Source: Pseudomonas fluorescens
Lineage (GTDB): Bacteria; Pseudomonadota; Gammaproteobacteria; Pseudomonadales; Pseudomonadaceae
NCBI RefSeq assembly: GCF_003732425.1
Contig: NZ_MOBX01000013.1
Coordinates: 124,001-188,000, forward strand
Length of the DNA stretch: 64,000 bases
Direction: 5' to 3'
Part shown: in pieces, positions 9,801 through 16,808 of the stretch
Numbering within the stretch: position 1 is the first letter of the stretch
How the letters are laid out: every line of letters starts with the position of its first letter
Translations under genes and position numbers: made by a program
Notes under the pieces: model-generated
Told to the model about the DNA's origin: nothing
The model's input: only the letters and a program-made list of their open reading frames with translations
Database searches by the model: none

Positions 9801-10094
9801 TTCGGCGGGCAGCTTTCTGGCGCTGTAACGGGCATTCATTCCTTTGTAGAACATTTCCCCCTGGACACTTTGCTGGGCCACCTCACGCAAAAACGCTTCA
9901 TGACGCTGCACGTTCTCCATCAGCCGTGCAAAGTGAAATCGCACCGTGTCGTTCTGTTCTCTGAGCAAGCGCTGGAAGGCCCAATAGCTGAAGCCCACTA
10001 ACAGAATGGCAATGCCCAACAACACCAACAGCCCCTTGTTCAGACGCATGGAACTTCGGGACAGATTTTCGAGCAGGGAGGTGTTGTGTTTCAT
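6873..10094 (-). CDS. RcsC-like hybrid sensor kinase with receiver and HPt domains
   Basis: 1073 residues. Order seen: membrane segment (about 20-40), a periplasmic sensor of about 290 residues, a second membrane segment (about 333-356), a short PAS-like region (about 375-465), HisKA with the phosphoacceptor His496 in ATMSHEIRTPLYG, HATPase with N, G1 and G2 boxes (NNLVSNAIKFTD, DSGIGIA, GAGLGLAI), a divergent linker like the RcsC ABL region, a receiver with Asp891 (LTDVNMPVMNGYEL), and a C-terminal HPt with His1019 (LHSIAGAMGAV). Phosphate would flow His496, Asp891, His1019, and then Asp56 of the response regulator encoded 52 nt downstream. The ligand is unknown. The paralogue next door lacks an HPt, so this protein may serve both. 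Confidence 0.92.
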   Translation of the reverse strand: MKHNTSLLENLSRSSMRLNKGLLVLLGIAILLVGFSYWAFQRLLREQNDTVRFHFARLMENVQRHEAFLREVAQQSVQGEMFYKGMNARYSARKLPAEGPNIYEGYEFPYSVPFGLSFNHQQLKESELPKVFTLGVHLSSLYSAFWSTSHYQSPQIFLYNDNDNFDITVPSNGVLHAGTKESEEPLNTIVARVARHLKVKNNGVADGRVHWEAYNVPNDYPRSTEMLAYINIHLDPQELKIHGTSASSVVASLLNMNQVNDVERIMEWSIYDRFTLITPDGRAVIGSINTDPTLHEGLNVNRNGMVFKVVAKTDQPWTAIYTVSFKSYFGQLMWPLVGLLMLLLGGAGISWMISRWYRIRVIQPAEKAHQSITESEAFSRAVIDTAPTGLCVVRRTDFKVLLENQRAQQWQGTAKLVAVLDRHHDLADIGETRLDIEGRHLHVGFISTRYQGQDVLLCAFNDITRHVQDALALEKARRTADSANQAKTRFLATMSHEIRTPLYGVLGTLELLGMTSLSPRQQDYLQTIQRSSTTLFQLISDVLDVSKIESGQMLIESIGFCPLQLIEDTLHTYAAFAQRKGLLLYACTDQALPNRLQGDPVRIRQILNNLVSNAIKFTDSGRVVLRTRVLANDLNQVSVQWQVSDSGIGIAQAQQAQLFTPFFQVRDASSEAGAGLGLAICQRLCAMMDGELTVISEPGLGSSFSLALRLKVLPGQLADCMDITPAPTPVHVRAPVQELAENVCDWLNRFGLTARQLGDNPTVQPFSVLVDILPADNVQDWQGSRVVCRINGLNQPETMTETSVVDLYDIRAIARTVSLLQKGKSVDATERARPAQTPLKLRILVAEDNPINQAIIKEQLEALGCRVCVAANGEQALERWREQAFDLVLTDVNMPVMNGYELAKALRELDLRTPIIGVTANAMREEGTRCLEVGMNAWIVKPLSLKTLREQLLGFCSLPVEAASVTEVSTSVQPEPFDDNVVLSPRMRDIFSVTMREDLARLDSALANTDMPGIGQRLHSIAGAMGAVQAGELAHACTELECRFSSGAVTATLLADVRQMVQRIQNLLDKVSP

Positions 10095-10160
10095 GTTCGA
10101 TCATTTCCAAAGGGCATGCAGGTGCCTCGGTGAGGGCAGCGTGTCTCCAGGCTCCTGTTG

Positions 10161-13010
10161 TTATTGGCTTGAGGTCGGCTGCACTGGAGCGTATTGCGGG
10201 GCTGTCCGAGCATAGGGCAGCAAGCAATTGAACAGCGCTCGTAATGCAAACGGCTTGACCAGGCAGTGATCCATTCCTGCCTCCAGGCACAGTGCTTCTT
10301 CGCCGCGCATGGCATTGGCCGTCGCGCCGATAACGGGTTTCAAATAGCCTAGACGGCGTAATTCTTTTGCCAACTCGTAGCCATTGAGTTTCGGCATGTT
10401 CACATCGCTGAGCACAACATCGAAGGTGCCGGTTTTCCACAGTGCCAAGGCCTCTTCGCCATTGCCGGCCAACTCCACCGTGCACCCCAGTTCTTCGAGT
10501 TGGTCACGAAGAATCAGCTGATTGATGTCATTGTCTTCAGCGACCAACAGGTGCAGGTTGAGTTTTTTCAGATCGCTGGTTGTCGAGTGCTGTGGGGTAG
10601 GGTCGACCCACAAGCCTTGTGCCTGGCTGACTGCCTGGTGAAGGGCATACAGGTGGCTGACGTTGACGTATCTGCAGGTCGGTTGCGACGCCGGCGTATT
10701 GCGCAGGTTGGCGGTGGCAATTATAAGTGGGCCGCGCCAGTTCGGCACCAGGCGTTGTTCAACATCACCTGCGTGCAACTCGATCAACAGGCTGCCACGC
10801 GTCGCATTATTGTTTCCCGGCTGCGCCACTTGAGCCCGCGCGCCCCACCGGCGCAGCCAGCCCGCAATGGATTCGTTCAACTCGCGCACCGCAGAAACCA
10901 CGTAGATCGTGTGCGGTAACAGAGCCTTTGTTGCCGGCAACGCGCTTGAGGCGATGTCGAGCGGTAACGTCAGCGTAAAACTGCTGCCCAGTCCTTTTTC
11001 GCTGACCATGCGCAGTGTGCCGTTCATCAATTGCGTCAGACGTTTACAGATCGGCAGGCCCAGGCCGGTCCCGGCGACGACATTGGTATTGCCTTCAGTC
11101 TGGTAGAACGGTTCGAAAATATGTGTCTGGTCAGCCCGGGAAATGCCACGGCCGGTGTCCGTCACTTGCCACACCACCTGAGCTTGTGCGTCAGCGCAAT
11201 CGAGTAGCCTGACACGTAATACCACCCGCCCCGAATCCGTGAACTTGACCGCGTTGCTCAGCAGGTTATTCAATATCTGCCGGATGCGTGTGAGATCGCC
11301 GATCAATCGCTCGGGCATTTGCGGATCCATACACGCGTACAGCTGAATGCCTTTGCTCTGCGCTGCCGCGGCGTATCCTTGAATAGCCTCGTAAACCAAT
11401 TCCGTCGGGGCAAACTCGTGCAGTTCGAGGGCCAGTTGCCCAGCCTCGATCTTCGACACGTCGAGGACATCGCAGATCAACTGCAGCAACGTTGCCGAAG
11501 AGCCTTCGATGGCCCGCAGGTAGCCTTTCTGTTGCGTGTCCAGCTGAGTTCGTCCCAACAGTTCCAGTGTTCCCAGCACGCCGTACAGCGGTGTGCGGAT
11601 TTCGTGGCTCATGGTCGCCAAGAACAGGGTTTTGGCTTCATTCGCAGCATCAGCCAATCGCCGTGCCTCTTCGAGCGCTGCCTCGACCTGCTTGCGGGCA
11701 CTGATGTCGCTGAACGCACAGAACAAGACGTCCTCGCCTTTGTAGCGCGTCGGCACGTTACTCAAATAGAAGTGGCGGCCGTCAGCCGTGGAGAAATAGT
11801 CACTGCGATTGGGTTGCGTCGGATCGAACGCTTGCTCGATCCAGCTTTCGCAGAGCATCGCGCGCTCGTGGCCGTTGCCCAGCCAGCGCTCCGACAAGGT
11901 GTTTTCAAGCATCACCTGGCCGTCAGTGCGGCGCAGCACGCAAAGGGCGACGGGCGCGGTTTGGATCACGTCACGGCTGAACGCCTCACTCTCGATCAGT
12001 GCTTGCAAGCGATTGAGTGCCGGTGTGATGAATCGGTGCTCGACCCGGCGCGTCAACAACCCGATCAGCAGCATGCTGACCAGGCAGAAAGCCACCGCGG
12101 CGAGCAATTGCGGCAACAACGCTTTCAGCAAATCGTGCAGGTCGAACGAGTACACCAACTGCCAGTCCGTGGATTTCAACTGTTTGCGGATCACCAGATG
12201 ATCGGGAAGCCAGCCGTTGCCGACAAAGCCGAAATAGTTGCTCTCCTGCAAGTGGCTCAACGCTTCGCCCAATCGGTCTGCCGGGGTGTTGGCGAACAGC
12301 AGTGAACCTTGCGAGTTGAGCATCATGAACGTGCCGGCACTCTGGTCGTTCAGGGCTGCGGAAATTTCCGCGCCATCCATTTCCAGGCCCAGCCAGCCTG
12401 AATCTTTCACCCCAGCATCCAGGCGGATGAAGATGTACAACTGCGAAGCGGGCGCCGCTTGGTCGGTCAGCCACAACTCCTGATCGCGCTCCGGCAGTGG
12501 GTCATTCAGTGCGGAAAGTTGATCGAGGATCGACCGGGGCAGGCGTGGCGAATTTCTGCTGGCGGTATACAGGCGATTGACTTGAGGATTTGCTTCGGAC
12601 GAAACGTAAACCAGATTCAGCTGATTGCGCTGCATGTAATCCAGCATCCTGCGTGTCAGCCAGATGGACCACTGAGCGCCGCCGGATATGCCCAATTGAA
12701 CGGAAAGATCCTCGATCGACGGCGAATAGGTCAGCGGCGTCGCCATCAGCGGTTGGCATACGGCTGAAAGTCCCAGGCTCTCGAGCAGGGATTCGCGACT
12801 GGTAAAAAATGTCTGCGCCTCGGCGATTGCGCTGCTCATGTAGCTGCGGCGCTGGGAAATATCGTTGGCGATGGTCGAGCGCAAAAAGTTGTACGAAGCA
12901 CTGAGAATCCCGGCCATCAGTACCAGCGCGAACAAACGCAGTAGCCGGCGGGCTGCTTCGGGACTGGATAAAAACGGGTTGATTTGGTGCAGGTAGCTTT
13001 TGAGTCTCAT
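10161..13010 (-). CDS. Hybrid sensor kinase with receiver, no HPt (PvrS-like)
   Basis: 949 residues, the same layout and clear similarity to the kinase downstream. Membrane segments are at about 22-42 and 298-319 and flank a periplasmic sensor, then come a PAS-like region, HisKA with His469 (ATMSHEIRTPLYG), HATPase (NNLLSNAVKFTD, DTGRGIS, GTGLGLPI), a divergent linker, and a receiver with Asp869 (LSDVNMPKLNGYEL). The protein stops soon after the receiver, so it has no HPt and must pass phosphate to an HPt elsewhere, most simply that of the neighbouring kinase. The two periplasmic domains differ, so the pair may integrate two signals. A candidate regulator box and a leader hairpin precede its start. 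Confidence 0.9.
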   Translation of the reverse strand: MRLKSYLHQINPFLSSPEAARRLLRLFALVLMAGILSASYNFLRSTIANDISQRRSYMSSAIAEAQTFFTSRESLLESLGLSAVCQPLMATPLTYSPSIEDLSVQLGISGGAQWSIWLTRRMLDYMQRNQLNLVYVSSEANPQVNRLYTASRNSPRLPRSILDQLSALNDPLPERDQELWLTDQAAPASQLYIFIRLDAGVKDSGWLGLEMDGAEISAALNDQSAGTFMMLNSQGSLLFANTPADRLGEALSHLQESNYFGFVGNGWLPDHLVIRKQLKSTDWQLVYSFDLHDLLKALLPQLLAAVAFCLVSMLLIGLLTRRVEHRFITPALNRLQALIESEAFSRDVIQTAPVALCVLRRTDGQVMLENTLSERWLGNGHERAMLCESWIEQAFDPTQPNRSDYFSTADGRHFYLSNVPTRYKGEDVLFCAFSDISARKQVEAALEEARRLADAANEAKTLFLATMSHEIRTPLYGVLGTLELLGRTQLDTQQKGYLRAIEGSSATLLQLICDVLDVSKIEAGQLALELHEFAPTELVYEAIQGYAAAAQSKGIQLYACMDPQMPERLIGDLTRIRQILNNLLSNAVKFTDSGRVVLRVRLLDCADAQAQVVWQVTDTGRGISRADQTHIFEPFYQTEGNTNVVAGTGLGLPICKRLTQLMNGTLRMVSEKGLGSSFTLTLPLDIASSALPATKALLPHTIYVVSAVRELNESIAGWLRRWGARAQVAQPGNNNATRGSLLIELHAGDVEQRLVPNWRGPLIIATANLRNTPASQPTCRYVNVSHLYALHQAVSQAQGLWVDPTPQHSTTSDLKKLNLHLLVAEDNDINQLILRDQLEELGCTVELAGNGEEALALWKTGTFDVVLSDVNMPKLNGYELAKELRRLGYLKPVIGATANAMRGEEALCLEAGMDHCLVKPFALRALFNCLLPYARTAPQYAPVQPTSSQ

Positions 13011-13012
13011 CG

Positions 13013-13043
13013 CCCCACTGTAAGAGCGGCGTCCTCAGTGGGG
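13013..13043 (-). promoter_or_regulatory. Leader hairpin over the start of the second kinase, AGGA in the loop
   Basis: Arms ccccactg (13013-13020) and cagtgggg (13036-13043) pair perfectly. On the mRNA the loop begins AGGACG, and the 3' arm, cagtgggg, ends two bases before the ATG, so the hairpin covers the place where a Shine-Dalgarno should lie. A GGA in a hairpin loop is the form recognised by RsmA/CsrA proteins. Translational control is inferred. Confidence 0.45.
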
Positions 13044-13044
13044 T

Positions 13045-13059
13045 ATAAGACGATTCTTA
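13045..13059. promoter_or_regulatory. Candidate RcsB-type box upstream of the second hybrid kinase
   Basis: On the minus strand taagaatcgtcttat, a near-perfect inverted repeat (taaga / tctta), 35-49 bases upstream of the kinase start. It is the sister of the site at 6133-6147 in front of the pilin gene. If the local RcsB-like regulator binds both, the system controls the fimbriae and its own sensor. No experimental basis is visible here. Confidence 0.5.
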
Positions 13060-13109
13060 AAGTCGCGATTGTGTGAGTTTCTTCAAATGGCGCAGAAACG
13101 ACTCAATGT

Positions 13110-13126
13110 GTGGGTTCTTCACCCAC
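13110..13126. terminator. Short hairpin downstream of oprD-type porin gene
   Basis: Arms gtgggt and acccac around a five-base loop, 18 bases after the porin stop codon. There is no clear T-run on the minus strand, so terminator function is uncertain. Confidence 0.35.
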
Positions 13127-13143
13127 TTTGACGGGCAGCCGTT

Positions 13144-14439
13144 TCAGAAAACCAACGGGTACTGAATCACCACGTAAATCCGGTCAATGTCATCGCCGGC
13201 CTGCGCCTCATTGGCCCGATGTGAAACATGCGAGACCCGCACCGACAAATCCTTCGCCGCGCCCGACTGCACGACGTACTTCAAATCGATATCCCGCTCC
13301 CAATGCTTGCCGCCATCGCCTTGTTGCGGTTGATAGTCACCGCTGTCGGCGTCAAACGGGTTGTACGCGCCGCCCTTGGGCGCGTGGGTGCCGTCGATGT
13401 GGCTGCCGCTGACGTAGCGGGTCATGAAGTTCAGGCCAGGGATGCCCAAGGCGCCGAGGTCGAGGTCGTAGCGCGCCTGCCAGGAGCGTTCGTTGGCGCC
13501 GTTGAAGTCGGCGTATTTGATCGAGTTGGCGAGGTAGATCGAGTCGCCGCCGACAAAATCGAACGGCGTGTCGCCATCGATCTTTTGCCAGCCGAGCATC
13601 ACCGCGTGCGCGCCGAAGGTGTATTTGCCGGAGAGGCTGAACGCGGTGTTGTCGATGGCGCCGGCCAGCGCCCGGCCGGTGTCGCGGGTGTGGTAGAGGT
13701 TGGCGTCGAGCAGCACGCCGGACTGTTTGAAGTGCAGATTGCCGTAGTACTGATGCCAGGTGTCGCTCAGGTCCGAGGCATATAACGCGCCGCCAATCGG
13801 GCTGTCGGTGAACAGGTCGGCGCCGAGAAAACTGATCCCGCCGGCCTCGGTATTGGCGCCATAGCCGTAGAAATCGCCTTTGCCCGATGAGCTGTCCTGA
13901 TTCTTGAACGCGGTGAAATGCCCGGCCACCAGATTGATGTTGTCGAACTCGGCGCTGTTGAGCAGGAAACCGCTGGCGTACTCCGGTTGCAGGCGCTTGT
14001 CGGAGGTGTCAAATACCGGGGTTTCCACGGTCATTTCACCGAAGGCGAGGGTGGTGCGCGAGGCTTTCAACTTGAGCGCACCGCCTGCGCTGGAGTAATC
14101 GTTTTCGCTGCGACCATCACTGTCGACCGGCAGCAGCCCCGTCCCGGAATGTCCCTTGCCGCCGTCCAGTTTCAACCCGGCGAAGGCGTGCGCATCAATG
14201 CCGAAACCGACGGTTCCGGGGGTGAAACCGGATGAGAAGGTGCCGATAAAGCCTTGAGCCCACTCCTGTTTGTAGTTTTTGCCGGACGTTGAAGGCGAGC
14301 GGTAGTCGTTACTCAGGTAGAAGTTGCGGCTGAGCACTTCGCTTTTGGCATCGTCGAAGAAACCGCTGGCGTGGGCGGTGGTGGTCAGACCGCAGAACAG
14401 CGCGAGCAGGGTGAGGCGCGAGGGGACGCAGTCGATCAT
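13144..14439 (-). CDS. Outer-membrane porin, OprD family
   Basis: 431 residues. A signal peptide (LTLLALFCGLTTTAHA) is followed by SGFFDDAKSEVLSRNFYLSNDYR, the typical start of mature OprD-family porins. Other family hallmarks are EWAQGFIGTFSSGFTPGTVGFGIDAHAFAG, the long constriction loop region, the LGWQ segment, the late MTRYVSGSHIDGTH, and a C-terminus ending in aromatic VIQYPLVF, the signal for outer-membrane insertion. OprD porins take up basic amino acids, small peptides, aromatic acids and the like; the substrate cannot be read from the sequence. The gene is monocistronic, and repeat palindromes separate it from the amidase gene upstream. Confidence 0.92.
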   Translation of the reverse strand: MIDCVPSRLTLLALFCGLTTTAHASGFFDDAKSEVLSRNFYLSNDYRSPSTSGKNYKQEWAQGFIGTFSSGFTPGTVGFGIDAHAFAGLKLDGGKGHSGTGLLPVDSDGRSENDYSSAGGALKLKASRTTLAFGEMTVETPVFDTSDKRLQPEYASGFLLNSAEFDNINLVAGHFTAFKNQDSSSGKGDFYGYGANTEAGGISFLGADLFTDSPIGGALYASDLSDTWHQYYGNLHFKQSGVLLDANLYHTRDTGRALAGAIDNTAFSLSGKYTFGAHAVMLGWQKIDGDTPFDFVGGDSIYLANSIKYADFNGANERSWQARYDLDLGALGIPGLNFMTRYVSGSHIDGTHAPKGGAYNPFDADSGDYQPQQGDGGKHWERDIDLKYVVQSGAAKDLSVRVSHVSHRANEAQAGDDIDRIYVVIQYPLVF

Positions 14440-14563
14440 GGTCAGTGGCCAGCGGCAATGAAGGTGGCCGGGATGATCGCGGGAATGCAGTGCAGGGGAT
14501 TGAGCGGATGTGCTGAATTGCTGTGGCTGTCAGGTATTGGGGTTGTGAATGCGCTGACGCCAT

Positions 14564-14587
14564 GGCTGGCAAGCCAGCTCTCACAGG
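14564..14587. repeat. Single short palindrome, REP-like
   Basis: ggctggcaagccagctctcacagg, with internal palindrome ggctggc/gccagct. It resembles the common Pseudomonas repeat type read in the opposite direction to the copy at 14761-14787. Confidence 0.55.
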
Positions 14588-14630
14588 GGTCTATGGTGTA
14601 CCCACCGATCTTGGCATCACACAAAAAAAT

Positions 14631-14718
14631 GTGGGAGCGAGCCTGCTCGCGAAGGCGGTACATCAGTCAACATTATTGCCGGCCGACACACCGCTTTCGC
14701 GAGCAGGCTCGCTCCCAC
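14631..14718. repeat. REP doublet (REPIN), inverted pair
   Basis: Left arm 14631-14658 (gtgggagcgagcctgctcgc...) and right arm 14691-14718 are inverted copies of 28 bases with one mismatch, separated by 32 bases. This is the standard form of the mobile REPIN repeats of fluorescent pseudomonads, moved in trans by RAYT transposases. No RAYT gene is in the window. Confidence 0.9.
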
Positions 14719-14760
14719 AGGGTTTTGGGTTGAATGAGGATTTTGTGGCGGCAGCAGAAC

Positions 14761-14787
14761 CTGTGGGAGCTGGCTTGCTTCCCACAG
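14761..14787. repeat. Single REP-like palindrome
   Basis: ctgtgggagctggcttgctt followed by cccacag. The outer arms ctgtggga and tcccacag pair. It is a variant of the same repeat family, 11 bases downstream of the amidase stop codon on that gene's strand, where it may also act as a terminator or mRNA-end stabiliser. Confidence 0.65.
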
Positions 14788-14798
14788 GTTTGAATGCG

Positions 14799-16502
14799 TT
14801 ACGCCAGCGGCGGCGTGCGTGGCGGGATCTGGCGTTTGCTGCCCGTCGATTCAAATGCCGCCGCGAAGCGCAGCAGGTTCGAGTCGTCGTAGGCGCGGCC
14901 AGCAAAGGTCAGGCCCACAGGCATGCCGATGTCGGCCATCACGCCCATCGGCACGGTGACGGTCGGTACGCCGAGGTGGCGGATCGCGAGGTTGCCGTTG
15001 GCCACCCAAATGCCGTTGCTCCAGGCGATGTCGGCCGACTCCGGATTGACGTCCGCGTCCGCCGGGCCGACGTCGGCAACAGTAGGGAATAGCACGGCGT
15101 CGAGGCCCAGCTTATCCATCCAGTCTTCGAGGTCGATGCGCCGGGTCTGTTCGAGGCCGCGCAGGCCGTCGGGCACAGTGGGGATTTCATTCCACGGCGT
15201 GATGCCGCGCTCGGCCATGCGCACGTATTCGTCCATGCCGGCAGCCAGATCGCCTTCACGGTTGGGCAGGGTGCCCGGGTCGTGCGGGAAGATTTTCGGC
15301 CCGTCGACGTCGACCAGACGGTTGAGTTTCGGGTCGCCGTTGGCTTGCAGGAAGTCGTCGAACGCCCACGCGGTCAGGTCCCACAGCTCATGGTGAAGGA
15401 ACTCTTTCGAGACCAGCCCCCGGGTGAACACGGTCGGCGCGCCAGGGCGGTCGCCTTCGCAGTTGGAGACCAGCGGGAAATCGGTTTCGATGACTTCGGC
15501 ACCGGCGGCTTCGAGGGCTTGGCGTGCCTGCTTCCACAGATCGATCACGGAGGCGCGGGTGTTGATGCGCTGGCCGGTCGGGCCACCGATGCCCGGGGCT
15601 TCGCTGGTGCCGGCTTCAGGGTCGGCATTGATGAACATGCGCGGCACGGCGAAGCGCTTGCCGGCCAGCGCTTTGGCGTCGGCGGCCAGATCGGCGTAAG
15701 CGGCGGGGCGCACTTCGCTGACGCTCGGGATCGGCACCCATGGTTGCAGACGCCAGAGGTCGCCACGGGTGTCCGGATCTTCAGCCACGACGATGTCGAG
15801 GACTTCGAGCAGGTCGGCCATGGTGCGCGCGTAAGGCACGACCACGTCCATGGTCGGGGTCAACGGCCAGTTGCCGCGCACCGAGATCACCCCGCGCGAC
15901 GGCGTGTAGGCGCACAAACCATTGTTCGACGCCGGGCCGCGCCCGCTCGACCAGGTTTCTTCGGCCAGACCGAAGGCGGCGAAACTTGCGGCAGTGGCAG
16001 TGCCGGCACCGTTCGAAGAGCCGGAGGCAAACGGCGCGGTGAGGTAATCGGCGTTGTAAGGACTTTCGGCGCGACCGTATACGCCGCGCTGCATGCCGCC
16101 ATTGGCCATCGGCGGCATATTGGTTTTGCCCAGGCATATCGCCCCGGCCGCGCGCAGGCGTTCGATGGTGAAGGCGTCACGATAAGCCACCAGATCGGCG
16201 AAGGCCGGGCTGCCGGACGCCGCCGTCAGGCCCTTGACCAGATAGCTGTCCTTGGCGGTGTAGGGAATGCCGTCGAGCGGGCCGAGGGTTTCACCTTTGG
16301 CACGGCGGGCATCGGACGCCCGGGCTTCGTTCAACGCTTCAGGGTTGCGCACGACCACGGCATTCAGCGCGGTGGGGGTGTCGGCGCCGTCGTAGGTATC
16401 GATGCGTGCGAGATATGCCTGCACCAGTTCGACTGCGGTGGTCTGGCCCGATTCCAGCGCGGCACGCAGTTGGGCGATGGAAACTTCGGTGACTTCGATC
16501 AT
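14799..16502 (-). CDS. Amidase, amidase-signature (AS) family
   Basis: 567 residues. The Ser-cisSer-Lys hydrolase core is visible: the lysine in GIPYTAKDSYLVKG, the glycine/serine-rich loop FASGSSNGAGTATAASFAAFGL containing the cis-serine, and the segment WSSGRGPASNNGLCAYTPSRG, which aligns with the GTDTGGSIRIPA nucleophile strand. Such enzymes hydrolyse amides to acids and ammonia in the cytoplasm; no signal peptide is seen. The length is somewhat above the family average. GatA of the tRNA amidotransferase is an alternative in the same family, but the absence of gatB/gatC neighbours and the divergent active-site loop argue for a catabolic or detoxifying amidase. Substrate unknown. Confidence 0.88.
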   Translation of the reverse strand: MIEVTEVSIAQLRAALESGQTTAVELVQAYLARIDTYDGADTPTALNAVVVRNPEALNEARASDARRAKGETLGPLDGIPYTAKDSYLVKGLTAASGSPAFADLVAYRDAFTIERLRAAGAICLGKTNMPPMANGGMQRGVYGRAESPYNADYLTAPFASGSSNGAGTATAASFAAFGLAEETWSSGRGPASNNGLCAYTPSRGVISVRGNWPLTPTMDVVVPYARTMADLLEVLDIVVAEDPDTRGDLWRLQPWVPIPSVSEVRPAAYADLAADAKALAGKRFAVPRMFINADPEAGTSEAPGIGGPTGQRINTRASVIDLWKQARQALEAAGAEVIETDFPLVSNCEGDRPGAPTVFTRGLVSKEFLHHELWDLTAWAFDDFLQANGDPKLNRLVDVDGPKIFPHDPGTLPNREGDLAAGMDEYVRMAERGITPWNEIPTVPDGLRGLEQTRRIDLEDWMDKLGLDAVLFPTVADVGPADADVNPESADIAWSNGIWVANGNLAIRHLGVPTVTVPMGVMADIGMPVGLTFAGRAYDDSNLLRFAAAFESTGSKRQIPPRTPPLA

Positions 16503-16808
16503 GCGCTCACCGCTGTTTGAATTTGGGTGTTTTTCTTGGAAGGGGTGTTCATATCGGTTCTCGTTGCACAGCTATAAGCGACAAGGTTAAGACTGGCGCC
16601 TATTTAACACCAAGCGGCGCACGGAGTAATCGGCGGCAACGATCTACCGCCGATTTTCTCCCTCACTGGCCCCTTCGCCAGCAGGCTCGCTCCCACAGGG
16701 ATCGCATTTCAAACAGGCATCCAGGCTGCCAAAGTGGAATGCATTCCAAATGTGGGAGCGAGCCTGCTCGCGAAAGCGGAGCTTCTGCCAACCCATCACT
16801 TCAGCCGA
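16503..16808. other. Intergenic stretch with REPIN
   Basis: About 306 bases between the aminotransferase stop and the amidase start. Apart from the REP doublet at 16673-16778 and the presumed amidase promoter region near 16520-16600, nothing gene-like is seen. Confidence 0.6.
16673..16778. repeat. REP doublet (REPIN), inverted pair
   Basis: Left arm cttcgccagcaggctcgctc ccacag (16673-16698) and right arm tgtgggagcgagcctgctcg cgaaagcg (16751-16778) are inverted copies of the same repeat as at 14631-14718. The pair sits 30 bases beyond the aminotransferase stop. Confidence 0.85.

Larger units (their letters stand above)
14440..14798. other. Intergenic stretch with REP palindromes
   Basis: This 359-base gap between the amidase stop and the porin start contains no credible gene. 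It is filled with short extragenic palindromes, listed separately: a single element near 14564-14587, an inverted pair at 14631-14718 and another single at 14761-14787. Confidence 0.7.

Noticed and set aside
14631..16778. REP arrays considered as a CRISPR
   Set aside because: The units are inverted pairs at irregular spacing without repeated direct units and spacers, and no cas genes are present.
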